Of a DNA stretch of 64,000 nucleotides, positions 17,777-24,935 are shown piece after piece. The notes under the pieces were generated by a model, which was given only the letters and a program-made list of their open reading frames with translations, searched no databases and had not been told where the DNA came from. The position numbers were made by a program, and so were the translations under genes. Source of the DNA: Brevibacillus_H sp041920465 (lineage in GTDB: Bacteria > Bacillota > Bacilli > Brevibacillales > Brevibacillaceae); contig JBHGXW010000069.1 of NCBI GenBank assembly GCA_041920465.1, forward strand, positions 1 through 64,000. The letters are read 5' to 3'. Numbering within the stretch: position 1 is the first letter of the stretch; each line of letters opens with the position of its first letter.

Positions 17777-18351
17777 GCATCTCCTTTGCCGCGGTCTTTC
17801 TGATTCTGCATGGCTAGTCGATAGTGGGTGGGAGAGTATCCGGTCTCTTTTTGAAAAACGGAAGCAAAATGGGAGCTGTTTAGAAATCCCACCTGCATGG
17901 CGATGGAGGTAATGCTCTCTTCCGTCTCTTTTACTAACAAGGTTTTTGCTGTTGCGAGCCGCTTCATGGCCAAATATTTGGAGGGGGAGATGTTCATTAC
18001 CTTCTTAAAGGATTTTTGCAAGTAGAATGGGCTGACGTATAACCTTGCCGCCATTTCGTGCAAGGTTAGCGGTTCCGTGTAGAACTCGTTGATCAGTTGC
18101 ATCAATTTATGGGTCAATTCTTCCTCGGATGAGAGAGAATGAAGCTCCTCTGGCCGGCATCTTTTGCAAGGGCGAAGTCCGGCCTCTTTTGCATCTGCGG
18201 CACTGTAAAAGATTTTTACATTTTCACGATTGGGCGTTTTTGATTTGCAGGACGGTTTGCAAAAGATGCCGGTTGTGACCAGTCCATAAAAAATTTGACC
18301 GTCATATTTAGGATCACACTCTACGATTGCTCGCCATATTTCCTCATTCAC
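17764..18351 (-). CDS. adaA: AdaA-like methylphosphotriester sensor and AraC-type activator
   Basis: Regulator of the adaptive response to alkylation, 195 aa. The N-terminal Ada zinc domain has its four cysteines at residues 31, 35, 62 and 65 (GIFCKPSCKSKTP and RPCKRCRPE). C31 is expected to accept a methyl group from DNA phosphotriesters. The C-terminal half has two AraC-type helix-turn-helix motifs (ARLYVSPFYLQKSFKK and AMQVGFLNSSHFASVFQKE). It lacks the O6-methylguanine methyltransferase domain, as B. subtilis AdaA does, and no AdaB partner lies next to it; instead a YrdB-like gene overlaps its 3' end. Confidence 0.93.
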   Translation of the reverse strand: MNEEIWRAIVECDPKYDGQIFYGLVTTGIFCKPSCKSKTPNRENVKIFYSAADAKEAGLRPCKRCRPEELHSLSSEEELTHKLMQLINEFYTEPLTLHEMAARLYVSPFYLQKSFKKVMNISPSKYLAMKRLATAKTLLVKETEESITSIAMQVGFLNSSHFASVFQKETGYSPTHYRLAMQNQKDRGKGDACTC

Positions 18352-18447
18352 GGCGCTCCCTCCTGTTCTACAGTAAGTATATCCTGATCAATCCCTCTCA
18401 GGAACAGTTACAGAATGAGACAGCAAAAATACGATAATGCTCTATGA

Positions 18448-18475
18448 TTGTAAAACACGTATTTTATAGTATAAT
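18448..18475 (+). promoter_or_regulatory. SigA-type promoter of the GNAT gene
   Basis: TTGTAA at 18448-18453 and TATAAT at 18470-18475 with a 16-bp spacer, 40 nt before the start codon. Confidence 0.6.
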
Positions 18476-18515
18476 TTTTCCACGAGAATAGAAGGGTTGC
18501 CAATAGGAGGGAACT

Positions 18516-19061
18516 ATGCAGCTATCTGGAGAACGTGTCTATATCAGGCCGTTACATTTGGACGATGTTGAAGCATTATGGGAGCTGCGGGTGCGCAATC
18601 GAAGCTTTTTTGCACCTTTTGAGCCGATTCGACCCGACTCCCATTTTACACTTCAGGGCCAAAAAGAATTGATTGAAGCAGCAATGAAAAATTGGGAAGA
18701 AGGTACTGGATACAGTTTTGGGATTTTTACAGACGAACAGGAACATATTCTAGGAAGGGTAAATCTCAGCAACGTAGTGCGCGGCGCTTGGCAAAGCTGT
18801 ACAATTGGATATTTCCTTGACCAAAACATGAATGGGCGCGGGATTATGACAGAAGCGGTGCGGTTGTCCGTGAAATTCGCCTTTGAGCATGCCGGGCTGC
18901 ATCGCGTTCAGGCGGCTGTTATGCCTCGCAATGTGGCTTCCGTTCGGGTTGTGGAAAAAGTCGGGTTCATGTACGAAGGCTTGGCCAAATTTTATTTAAA
19001 AATTTATGGGAACTGGGAGGACCATCATATTTACAGTTTGACCAAGGAGTTTTGGAAGTAG
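18516..19061 (+). CDS. GNAT N-acetyltransferase (RimJ/RimL-like)
   Basis: Acetyl-CoA-dependent N-acetyltransferase, 181 aa. The opening strand VYIRPLHLDDVEALWELR and the motif-A/B region (IGYFLDQNMNGRGIMTEAV, then HRVQAAVMPRNVASVRVVEKVGF) are those of the RimJ/RimL subgroup that acetylates ribosomal-protein N-termini or small molecules such as antibiotics. The acetyl-CoA loop reads Q/N-x-x-G-R-G. The ATG is preceded by GGAGGG. It stands alone. The substrate cannot be told from sequence. Confidence 0.88.
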   Translation: MQLSGERVYIRPLHLDDVEALWELRVRNRSFFAPFEPIRPDSHFTLQGQKELIEAAMKNWEEGTGYSFGIFTDEQEHILGRVNLSNVVRGAWQSCTIGYFLDQNMNGRGIMTEAVRLSVKFAFEHAGLHRVQAAVMPRNVASVRVVEKVGFMYEGLAKFYLKIYGNWEDHHIYSLTKEFWK

Positions 19062-19111
19062 AAACCAATCGTTTTAGCCGCGAGCGGCAGAAAACAAAAG
19101 AGGCGGACAGT

Positions 19112-19150
19112 TAAAAAAATGCCCCTCCTGATTCTCGTGAAAAGGAGGGT
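19112..19150 (-). terminator. Terminator of the 39-aa gene
   Basis: On the minus strand, CCCTCCT / AGGAGGGG stem followed by CATTTTTTTAA, starting 2 nt after the stop of the small gene at 19152. Confidence 0.85.
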
Positions 19151-19151
19151 C

Positions 19152-19271
19152 TTACATTCCGTTGGATGCTTTTTTTTGCTCCTTACCGGCTTGCATTCCC
19201 AAGAATTTCTTGACACGTTTGGTAAAGAGAGCAGAGTTTCGCGTTGGCGTTAAAACATTCTGCTGTTTCAT
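19152..19271 (-). CDS. Small basic protein, 39 aa, unknown
   Basis: A complete small gene: ATG at 19271 preceded by GAGGTG 6 nt upstream, 39 sense codons, TAA, then a strong terminator, and a near-consensus promoter at 19361-19389. The product begins MKQQNVLTPT, is rich in Lys and Arg, and has one short amphipathic stretch (LFTKRVKKFLGMQAG). It has no Cys, no signal peptide and no membrane segment. I know no family for it. It runs divergently from the riboflavin operon; between its promoter and start is an AT-rich inverted repeat (AATTAC...GTAATT near 19327-19344). Confidence 0.7.
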   Translation of the reverse strand: MKQQNVLTPTRNSALFTKRVKKFLGMQAGKEQKKASNGM

Positions 19272-19360
19272 ATCTTCACCTCATGGTATTTGGCATTAAA
19301 ACCAAAAGTAAATATTAATCAGTAACAATTACTTGTTTGTAATTATTATTGTTATTATTT

Positions 19361-19389
19361 ATGATAAAACAAACAGAGCACCATGTCAA
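19361..19389 (-). promoter_or_regulatory. SigA-type promoter of the 39-aa gene
   Basis: On the minus strand, consensus TTGACA (19389-19384), 17-bp spacer, TATCAT (19366-19361). Between it and the start codon lies an AT-rich inverted repeat with AATTAC and GTAATT arms that could be an operator. Confidence 0.7.
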
Positions 19390-19396
19390 TGGGCGC

Positions 19397-19425
19397 TTGG
19401 AAGCGTTGCCTAATTGTGTTATAAT
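19397..19425 (+). promoter_or_regulatory. SigA-type promoter of the riboflavin operon
   Basis: TTGGAA at 19397-19402, 17-bp spacer, TATAAT at 19420-19425, just upstream of the FMN aptamer. It is 7 bp from the divergent promoter of the 39-aa gene, back to back. Confidence 0.8.
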
Positions 19426-19440
19426 GCAAAAAACTAAATG

Positions 19441-19592
19441 ATAACCTTCAGGGCAGGGTGAAAATCCCGACCGGCGGTGATAGACAAGGATAAGTCTTGA
19501 GCCCGCGACTCGCTGACAGTATATGTCGGCGACTGACTTGGTGCGATTCCAAGGCCGACGGTATAGTCCGGATGGAAGAAGGCAAGCAATAG
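19441..19592 (+). promoter_or_regulatory. FMN riboswitch (RFN element)
   Basis: Shows the conserved RFN strings CTTCAGGGCAGGGTGAAAAT, CCCGACCGGCGGTGATAG, AGTCTTGAGCCCGCGA, GATTCCAAGGCCGACGGTATAGTCCGGATG-type core (GGCCGACGGTATAGTCCGGA) and AGAAGGCAA. It should turn the rib operon off when FMN is abundant. Confidence 0.97.
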
Positions 19593-19642
19593 TCTTGGAC
19601 AGCCATTTTCTAAAAAAGTGGTGTTTACAGGCTTATTTCCCC

Positions 19643-19679
19643 ATGCCCTGATCTTGAATCAAGGGCATTTTTCTTTTTT
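19643..19679 (+). terminator. Expression-platform terminator of the FMN riboswitch
   Basis: ATGCCCT / AGGGCAT stem extended by GAT/ATC pairs, followed by TTTTCTTTTTT, between the aptamer and ribD. Confidence 0.85.
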
Positions 19680-19732
19680 CATAATGAAGGTTTACGTTTA
19701 CTTATTCAAGGTGTAGCGGGGAGGATAGCAGA

Positions 19733-20833
19733 GTGAATGACCGGGACTACATGTCACTGGCCCTGCAGCTTGCGAAAGGAACAACCGGCCAAACGAGCCC
19801 CAATCCGATGGTCGGAGCAGTCGTCGTAAATAACGGAGCGATCGTCGGCATGGGGGCTCATCTGAAAGCAGGGGAACCGCATGCGGAAGTGCACGCTTTA
19901 AGAATGGCCGGTGAGAAAGCACAAGGGGCCACCATCTATGTCACGCTTGAGCCTTGCAGTCATCACGGACGGACGCCGCCCTGTACGGAGGCAATTCTCG
20001 CCGCGGGAATCTCACGGGTCGTTGTCGCTGTCCTTGATCCCAATCCGTTGGTCGGGGGACAAGGGGTTGCCCGTCTGCGTGAGGCGGGATTGGAAGTGAC
20101 GGTTGGAGTGCTGGAGGAAGAAGCGCTTCGTTTGAATGAAGTTTTTTTCCACTATATCCGTACGAAGAAGCCGTTTGTGACGGTGAAGACGGCAAGCACG
20201 CTGGACGGCAAAATTGCTGCCAAAACCGGACATAGCCGCTGGATCACCGGGGAGTTGGCGAGAGAGCAGGTGCACCGGTTAAGGCGGCAGTACGATGCCA
20301 TTCTGGTTGGGGTAAACACAGTGATTGCGGACGATCCGGCGCTAACGGCCAGAACCGGCGGAGAAGAGACGGGCAAGCAGCCGATTCGTGTTATCCTGGA
20401 TTCGCAGTTGAAAATTCCGCTGACGGCCCGTGTCGTAACAGACGGCAAAGCACCCACATGGATATATACGACCGAACGGGCATCGGCTGACAAGCTGGCT
20501 GTACTGGCTGGGCGCGGTGTGGAAACCATTGTCATAAGTGATAGTGATGCGGTCGATATTGAGTCGGTTCTGGAATCGCTCGGGCAGCGAGGAATCAGTT
20601 CGCTTCTGGTGGAAGGAGGTTCCACCGTGAACGGAACATTCCTCAAAGCGAAGGCGTTTCAGAAAGTGATTAGCTACCTCTCGATGAAGCTGGTTGGCGG
20701 AAAAGAAGCATCAACCCCTTTTGGCGGGGAAGGCTTTGAACTCATGGGAGACGCCGTTCTTCTCAGAGACATAGAAGTGGAGCGGGTAAGTGAATACGAC
20801 TTGTGCATTACCGGCTATCCTGTATGGAAATAG
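19733..20833 (+). CDS. ribD: Bifunctional riboflavin deaminase/reductase RibD
   Basis: Catalyses the second and third steps of riboflavin synthesis: deamination of the pyrimidine, then NADPH reduction of its ribosyl side chain. 366 aa. The N-terminal cytidine-deaminase-like domain has the zinc motifs PHAEVHAL and EPCSHHGRTPPCTEAI. The C-terminal reductase domain starts near residue 148 (VTVKTASTLDGKIAAKTGHS) and includes DAILVGVNTVIADDP and LLVEGGSTVNG. The GTG start at 19733 has GGGGAGG upstream. First gene of the FMN-controlled operon. Confidence 0.97.
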   Translation: MNDRDYMSLALQLAKGTTGQTSPNPMVGAVVVNNGAIVGMGAHLKAGEPHAEVHALRMAGEKAQGATIYVTLEPCSHHGRTPPCTEAILAAGISRVVVAVLDPNPLVGGQGVARLREAGLEVTVGVLEEEALRLNEVFFHYIRTKKPFVTVKTASTLDGKIAAKTGHSRWITGELAREQVHRLRRQYDAILVGVNTVIADDPALTARTGGEETGKQPIRVILDSQLKIPLTARVVTDGKAPTWIYTTERASADKLAVLAGRGVETIVISDSDAVDIESVLESLGQRGISSLLVEGGSTVNGTFLKAKAFQKVISYLSMKLVGGKEASTPFGGEGFELMGDAVLLRDIEVERVSEYDLCITGYPVWK

Positions 20834-20856
20834 GACGGCGAAAGGAAGGGAATACC

Positions 20857-21516
20857 GTGTTTACTGGAATCGTGGAAGAGTTGGGAACCCTGGAGAATAT
20901 CAGCGGAGGTGCCAATTTCAGCAAGCTTTTGATAAAAGCGAGCAAAGTTCTGGAAGGGATAAACCTCGGGGACAGTATTGCCGTAAACGGTGTCTGTTTG
21001 ACCGTAACTTCTTTTACTGCCGCTTCCTTTACCGCTGATGTGATGCCGGAAACGATGAAGAAAACCAGCCTCGGCCAGTTGAAGCGGGGCGATACGGTCA
21101 ATTTGGAGCGGGCTTTACGGCTGGGTGATCGTCTGGGCGGACATATTGTCTCAGGGCATGTTGACGGCGTGGGGGAGATCGTTTCACGAGAGCCGCATGC
21201 CAACGCTGTGCTTTTCCGGATCAAAGCTGATCCCTCGCTCTTAGCCTACATGGTGCCGCGCGGTTCCGTGGCAATTGACGGGATCAGCTTGACGCTGATT
21301 GACGTGACGGAAACCGATTTTGCCGTTTCGATCATTCCCCATACGATTTCCCATACCAATCTGCGGGACAAGCGGGCAGGAGAGATCGTCAATCTGGAGT
21401 GCGACATGATCGCCAAATACGTGGAACGGCTGATGACCGCCTCGTCACTAAAACATACGGCCCATCCGAAGAAAGAGCTGAATGAGGAGTTTTTGCGGGA
21501 GAACGGATTTCTGTGA
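20857..21516 (+). CDS. ribE: Riboflavin synthase alpha subunit
   Basis: Dismutates two 6,7-dimethyl-8-ribityllumazine molecules to riboflavin. 219 aa. The start is the GTG at 20857, giving MFTGIVEELG, the invariant family N-terminus; AAGGAAGGG precedes it. Two tandem lumazine-binding repeats are visible: GDSIAVNGVCLTVTSF with GDRLGGHIVSGHVDG, and GSVAIDGISLTLIDV in the second half. Located 23 nt after ribD in the same operon. Confidence 0.97.
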   Translation: MFTGIVEELGTLENISGGANFSKLLIKASKVLEGINLGDSIAVNGVCLTVTSFTAASFTADVMPETMKKTSLGQLKRGDTVNLERALRLGDRLGGHIVSGHVDGVGEIVSREPHANAVLFRIKADPSLLAYMVPRGSVAIDGISLTLIDVTETDFAVSIIPHTISHTNLRDKRAGEIVNLECDMIAKYVERLMTASSLKHTAHPKKELNEEFLRENGFL

Positions 21517-21543
21517 GACAGAAAAGGAAAGGCGGTAGGAAGA

Positions 21544-22746
21544 GTGTTTCATACCATTGAACAAGCATTGGAAGACTTGAAACAGGGGAAAGCCATTATC
21601 GTAGTTGATGATGAAGACCGTGAAAATGAAGGCGACCTGATTTGTCTGGCAGAAGCGGCCACGCCGGAGATGATCAATTTCATGGTTACCCATGGAAGAG
21701 GACTGGTTTGCGTGCCGATTACGGAAGAGAATGCTGCCCGCCTTCAGTTAAAGCCGATGGCCGACGTGAATACCGATAAACAGGGTACGGCATTTACGGT
21801 CTCCATCGATGAAATTCATACACATACGGGTATATCGGCGTTTGAACGTTCCCGCACGGTACTGGCGATGATTGATGAGACCACAGGAGCGGCTGATTTT
21901 CGCCGGCCCGGACATATCTTCCCGCTTATCGCCAAGAAGGGCGGAGTTCTCCAAAGAGCGGGGCACACTGAAGCGGCTGTTGATTTGGCCCGCTTGGCGG
22001 GCAGCTATCCTGCGGGAGTCATCTGCGAAATCATGAACGAAGACGGTTCCATGGCCCGCCTGCCCCAGTTGGAAGAGATGGCCGAGCGCTTTGACCTGAA
22101 GCTGATCTCGATTGCCGATCTGATTCGCTACCGGATGCGAACCGAAAGTCTGGTGAAAAAGGAAATCGAAGTACAGCTCCCCAGCGAATACGGCGATTTT
22201 CGCATCGCGGCGTACACCAACGAATTGGATGGCAAAGAACACGTCGCGCTGATCAAAGGGAAGATTACACCGGACGAGCCTGTGATGGTTCGTGTTCATT
22301 CCGAGTGTTTGACCGGAGATGTGTTCGGCTCGCTGCGCTGCGACTGCGGGCCGCAGCTTCACGCCGCCCTTCGGCAAATCGAACAGGCGGAAAAAGGAAT
22401 CCTTCTTTACATGCGCCAAGAGGGACGAGGTATCGGGCTGATCAACAAGCTTCGCGCTTATCAACTGCAGGAACAAGGGCTGGATACGGTAGAAGCCAAC
22501 GAGAAACTTGGCTTCCCGCCTGATTTGCGTGACTACGGGATCGGTGCGCAAATCCTCCGGGATCTGGGAGTTGGCAAGATCAGGCTGTTAACCAATAATC
22601 CGCGAAAAATCAGCGGGCTTAACGGGTACGGCTTGGAAGTGGTGGAACGCTTGCCGATCCAGGTGAAAGCCCACCCGCATAACAAACGATATCTGCATAC
22701 CAAGCTGGAAAAATTGGGGCACCAACTTCATTTTCATAAGGAGTGA
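21544..22746 (+). CDS. ribBA: Bifunctional DHBP synthase / GTP cyclohydrolase II
   Basis: Makes both entry metabolites of riboflavin synthesis. 400 aa. The N-terminal DHBP synthase half (about 1-200) has the acidic loop VDDEDRENEGDLI and the HTEAAVDLARLAG motif. The C-terminal GTP cyclohydrolase II half has the zinc cysteines in CLTGDVFGSLRCDCGPQL and the loop MRQEGRGIGLINKL. The GTG start at 21544 follows GTAGGAAGA. Both active sites look complete, so no separate ribA or ribB is needed. Confidence 0.97.
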   Translation: MFHTIEQALEDLKQGKAIIVVDDEDRENEGDLICLAEAATPEMINFMVTHGRGLVCVPITEENAARLQLKPMADVNTDKQGTAFTVSIDEIHTHTGISAFERSRTVLAMIDETTGAADFRRPGHIFPLIAKKGGVLQRAGHTEAAVDLARLAGSYPAGVICEIMNEDGSMARLPQLEEMAERFDLKLISIADLIRYRMRTESLVKKEIEVQLPSEYGDFRIAAYTNELDGKEHVALIKGKITPDEPVMVRVHSECLTGDVFGSLRCDCGPQLHAALRQIEQAEKGILLYMRQEGRGIGLINKLRAYQLQEQGLDTVEANEKLGFPPDLRDYGIGAQILRDLGVGKIRLLTNNPRKISGLNGYGLEVVERLPIQVKAHPHNKRYLHTKLEKLGHQLHFHKE

Positions 22747-22752
22747 ACAAGC

Positions 22753-23214
22753 ATGAAAGTATTTGAGGGAAATCTGGTAGGTTCAGGTCTTCGAATCGGG
22801 ATTGTGGCTGGCCGTTTTAACGAATTCATCGTAAGCAAGCTGGTCGGAGGAGCGTACGACGCTTTGAAACGGCACGGCGTCGATGAGAACCAAGTGGAAA
22901 TCGCCTGGGTTCCGGGAGCATTCGAAATTCCCTTGATCGCCAAAAAAATGGCAGAGTCCGGCAAATACGATGCGGTCATTACATTGGGAGCAGTAATCCG
23001 CGGGTCTACTCCGCATTTTGACTACGTGTGCAACGAGTGCGCCAAAGGGGTGGCGTCCATTTCGCTTGCAACAGGTGTTCCAACCATTTTCGGCGTCCTT
23101 ACGACGGATTCGATTGAACAGGCAATTGAGCGTGCGGGTACCAAAGCAGGCAACAAGGGATGGGAAGCCGCCGCCGCAGCCATTGAGATGGCTAACCTGA
23201 TTCGCCAAATTTAA
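22753..23214 (+). CDS. ribH: 6,7-dimethyl-8-ribityllumazine synthase
   Basis: Joins the two branches of riboflavin synthesis; forms icosahedral or pentameric shells. 153 aa, the usual length. Typical blocks: VAGRFNEFIVSKLVGGAYD, WVPGAFEIPLIAKKMA, GAVIRGSTPHFDYVCNE (with the catalytic His) and PTIFGVLTTD. AAGGAG lies 8 nt before the ATG, 6 nt after ribBA. Last gene of the operon; a terminator follows at 23254. Confidence 0.97.
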   Translation: MKVFEGNLVGSGLRIGIVAGRFNEFIVSKLVGGAYDALKRHGVDENQVEIAWVPGAFEIPLIAKKMAESGKYDAVITLGAVIRGSTPHFDYVCNECAKGVASISLATGVPTIFGVLTTDSIEQAIERAGTKAGNKGWEAAAAAIEMANLIRQI

Positions 23215-23253
23215 AAGCTTGATGAGAAGCTTCTTTTCAACCGCCAAGCACCT

Positions 23254-23285
23254 AGCCACCAGACAGGAGAACTGGTGGCTTTTTC
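23254..23285 (+). terminator. Terminator of the riboflavin operon
   Basis: AGCCACCAG / CTGGTGGCT perfect stem, 9-nt loop, TTTTTCT tail. A shorter AAGCTT/AAGCTT hairpin lies just after ribH at 23216-23233. A repeat-family hairpin starts 14 nt beyond the stem. Confidence 0.9.
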
Positions 23286-23293
23286 TAATATCA

Positions 23294-23543
23294 GAAAGTT
23301 TAAACGCTTTAAATTGTTAAAGTGGTTAAACTTTCTTTCCTTTCGTTCAACAGAAGAAAAACTTCGTCCACTCACAGCTCCTTTTAAGCGAAACAAAGCG
23401 CAGGGAGCGAAAGAAGGAAAAGAGTCGGCATTCTTTACACCATTGAGAGGCCAAGTGATTTTCTTGTCGACTCCCTTCTGAAGTGAGCGAAGCGGACGGT
23501 AGACGCTGCAAGCGAGCTTAAATAGAGCGAAGAGGGACGAAGT
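23294..23543. repeat. Terminator-linked repeat, copy 2 (head plus body)
   Basis: About 250 bp. The head (23294-23335) is a near-perfect 19-bp hairpin, GAAAGTTTAAACGCTTTAA / TTAAAGTGGTTAAACTTTC. The body that follows is bounded by ACTTCGTCC (23361-23369) and its inverse GGACGAAGT (23535-23543). By hand alignment it differs from the copy at 56531-56780 at about seven positions with no gaps. It ends 6 bp from the stop codon of the convergent transporter gene. The open frames inside it look like chance frames. Confidence 0.88.
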
Positions 23544-23549
23544 CTTTTC

Positions 23550-23983
23550 TCATGAAGCCTTGACCAGCCAAAAAATGCCGCCCATAATGACGAGCAAGCT
23601 CCCCAGCTTTTGCAAGGTAATCGGCTGACGAGGCGCGCCGAATGCCCCGAAATGATCAATCACAGCCGAAGCCACAATCTGACCAAGAATGAGCAGGACA
23701 AATACGGTAAGCGCCCCAATGCTGCCAACCGAAGTAGCAACACCAAACATAATGCCTGTGCCAAGCACACCAGCGATGATAATCCACGGATCATATGGAG
23801 CGGCAGTGTTCCCCCGCTGCGGAGCAGGAAGAATACTGCAGATAAAGCTTGAACTAACGAAACCCCGATAATCATGATGAACTGTCCAGTCGACTTACCG
23901 ATAAACGCGTTGATTGCCCCTTGTGTAGCCGCAAAAACACCAGCCGTAAAAGCCATCAACAAACTAACGATATAAGTATTCAT
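23550..23983 (-). pseudogene. DMT-family transporter (YdcZ/DUF606-like), frameshifted
   Basis: Inner-membrane transporter of the short DMT type that works as a dimer or with a paired subunit. The start ATG at 23983 has AAGGGGAA upstream. The first part (MNTYIVSLLMAFTAGVFAAT, then GAINAFIGKS) runs in frame to the C5 run at 23811-23815 (G5 on the coding strand). The rest (IIIAGVLGTGIMFGVATSVG ... VIDHFGAFGAPRQPITL) is in the next frame. Adding one G to that run restores a 144-aa protein of normal family length that joins both parts smoothly. This could be a real loss, a phase-variable run, or a sequencing error. Confidence 0.85.
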
Positions 23984-24249
23984 TTCCCCTTCACTCCGTC
24001 TCCATGAGTAACTCTCCCCGCTATCTATTCTGTCAAGGCAGAGTCTCTTGTCTCTTTAAATGATATATTCGTAGATTTATTTTTCAAATCAAAGACAATT
24101 TTTACTTTAACTTGTTCCGTGTTTTTTGTGAAAGGGTTTTTTAGGCATAAATCCTGACATTGATCAGCAGACTAATAGAAGAAAACTGCTGCCTCTGCCA
24201 AAGGATTAGCTGCATTCAGGTGTTCTTTTAGAAAGGAGACAGTTACCTA

Positions 24250-24468
24250 ATGGATCAACAAAATGCGAATGAAACACTGAAGAAGCAGGCTGGAAATATT
24301 GCTGAAAAAACGTACCATCCATCTGATTATGAGAGTTCGTCGATAACTTCTCAAGGACTTGCCATGACGCATGAACAAGTAAGCGATAACTATATGGAAG
24401 GCACAAACGACGGGAAAATCGATGAAATCGGCGGCCGGAGAAATGTACCGATTCCACGGAAGGGATAG
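24250..24468 (+). CDS. YozQ-like small protein (DUF4025)
   Basis: Hydrophilic protein of 72 aa. It carries the DUF4025/YozQ pattern: KTYHPSDYESSS, then GLAMTHEQVSDNYMEGT, and the end motif NVPIPRKG. Members are found in spore-forming Bacillales, and their function is unknown. The ATG at 24250 has AGAAAGGAG 11 nt upstream. The frame after its stop codon continues into a decayed protein fragment. Confidence 0.8.
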   Translation: MDQQNANETLKKQAGNIAEKTYHPSDYESSSITSQGLAMTHEQVSDNYMEGTNDGKIDEIGGRRNVPIPRKG

Positions 24469-24477
24469 CATTCTTGC

Positions 24478-24567
24478 TATCAGGCCAAAGCCACATTTGC
24501 CAAACCGGGCGAATACACACTGGTTGTCCATATAGAAAAAGAGCATATTTATGCAATCAAGCAATAA
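24478..24567 (+). pseudogene. C-terminal remnant of a YtkA-like domain protein
   Basis: Thirty codons without a start, ending in TAA at 24567, read YQAKATFAKPGEYTLVVHIE and end in HIYAIKQ. The 'F-x-K-P-G-x-Y-x-L-x-V-H-I' pattern is that of the last beta strands of YtkA/FixH-like extracytoplasmic domains. No upstream part of such a gene is present. By chance it is in the same frame as the preceding YozQ gene, separated by a TAG. I read it as the scar of a deletion. Confidence 0.5.
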
Positions 24568-24637
24568 TCAATGTAGAATAAAAAGATTAACGTGAGGTAA
24601 CATTTTTCCACGAATGCAAGAGGACGACACTTAGGCT

Positions 24638-24747
24638 CAAAACATATATCACAGGGTTTCGAGACTTTATATCACAGGTGTTCGAGACCTATGTCATATG
24701 GGCTCGAGACATATATCACAGGGAGTTTGGACTTATGTCACAACCTC
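24638..24747. repeat. Five ~22-bp degenerate direct repeats before the hydrogenase operon
   Basis: Units start near 24638, 24661, 24684, 24706 and 24729. Each has the form GAGAC-N2-TATATCACAGG-N4-TC with variation; the core TATCACA/TGTCATA/TGTCACA recurs at spacings of 23, 22, 22 and 22 bp. That is about two helical turns, so the copies lie on one face of the DNA. Read on the minus strand each unit carries TGTGATATA. It lies about 190 bp before the small-subunit gene. Confidence 0.7.
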
Positions 24748-24774
24748 TTTCTTATGCAAAAACTCAGAAAGTGG

Positions 24775-24840
24775 ACGTTCACAAAACGTTCACCTTATAA
24801 AATGCAAAAAAACCAATTATGACAAGATTACACTCTTGTC
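24775..24840. promoter_or_regulatory. Candidate operators in the hydrogenase leader
   Basis: Two exact ACGTTCAC copies (24775-24782 and 24786-24793) 11 bp apart, a spacing seen for response regulators that bind tandem sites; GTTCACAAA resembles ResD sites. At 24821-24840 there is a perfect 7-bp inverted repeat GACAAGA / TCTTGTC with a 6-nt loop. Confidence 0.4.
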
Positions 24841-24935
24841 ACTATTAAAAATGTAATTAACAACTTTAATGAGTTAATATTCCGAATTGTCGATAAAAAT
24901 TCACAAAAAAATTATAATTGGGGAGTAAGTAACAT

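Noticed and set aside
19031..19216. 61-aa minus-strand frame overlapping the GNAT gene end
   Set aside because: It crosses the terminator of the 39-aa gene and lacks a ribosome binding site; the 39-aa frame is far better supported.
23275..23481. Small open frame within repeat copy 2, with a counterpart at 56493-56717
   Set aside because: The two peptides agree only because the DNA is duplicated; the frame starts in the terminator, has no ribosome binding site, and changes give no sign of protein-level selection. Kept as repeat only.
24638..24747. CRISPR-like array
   Set aside because: Units are ~22 bp, degenerate and directly adjacent, without unique spacers or cas genes.
24913..24918. TATAAT as -10 box of the hydrogenase operon
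   Set aside because: It lies 18 nt before the ATG, so the start point would fall in the Shine-Dalgarno site, and no -35 is at proper spacing.
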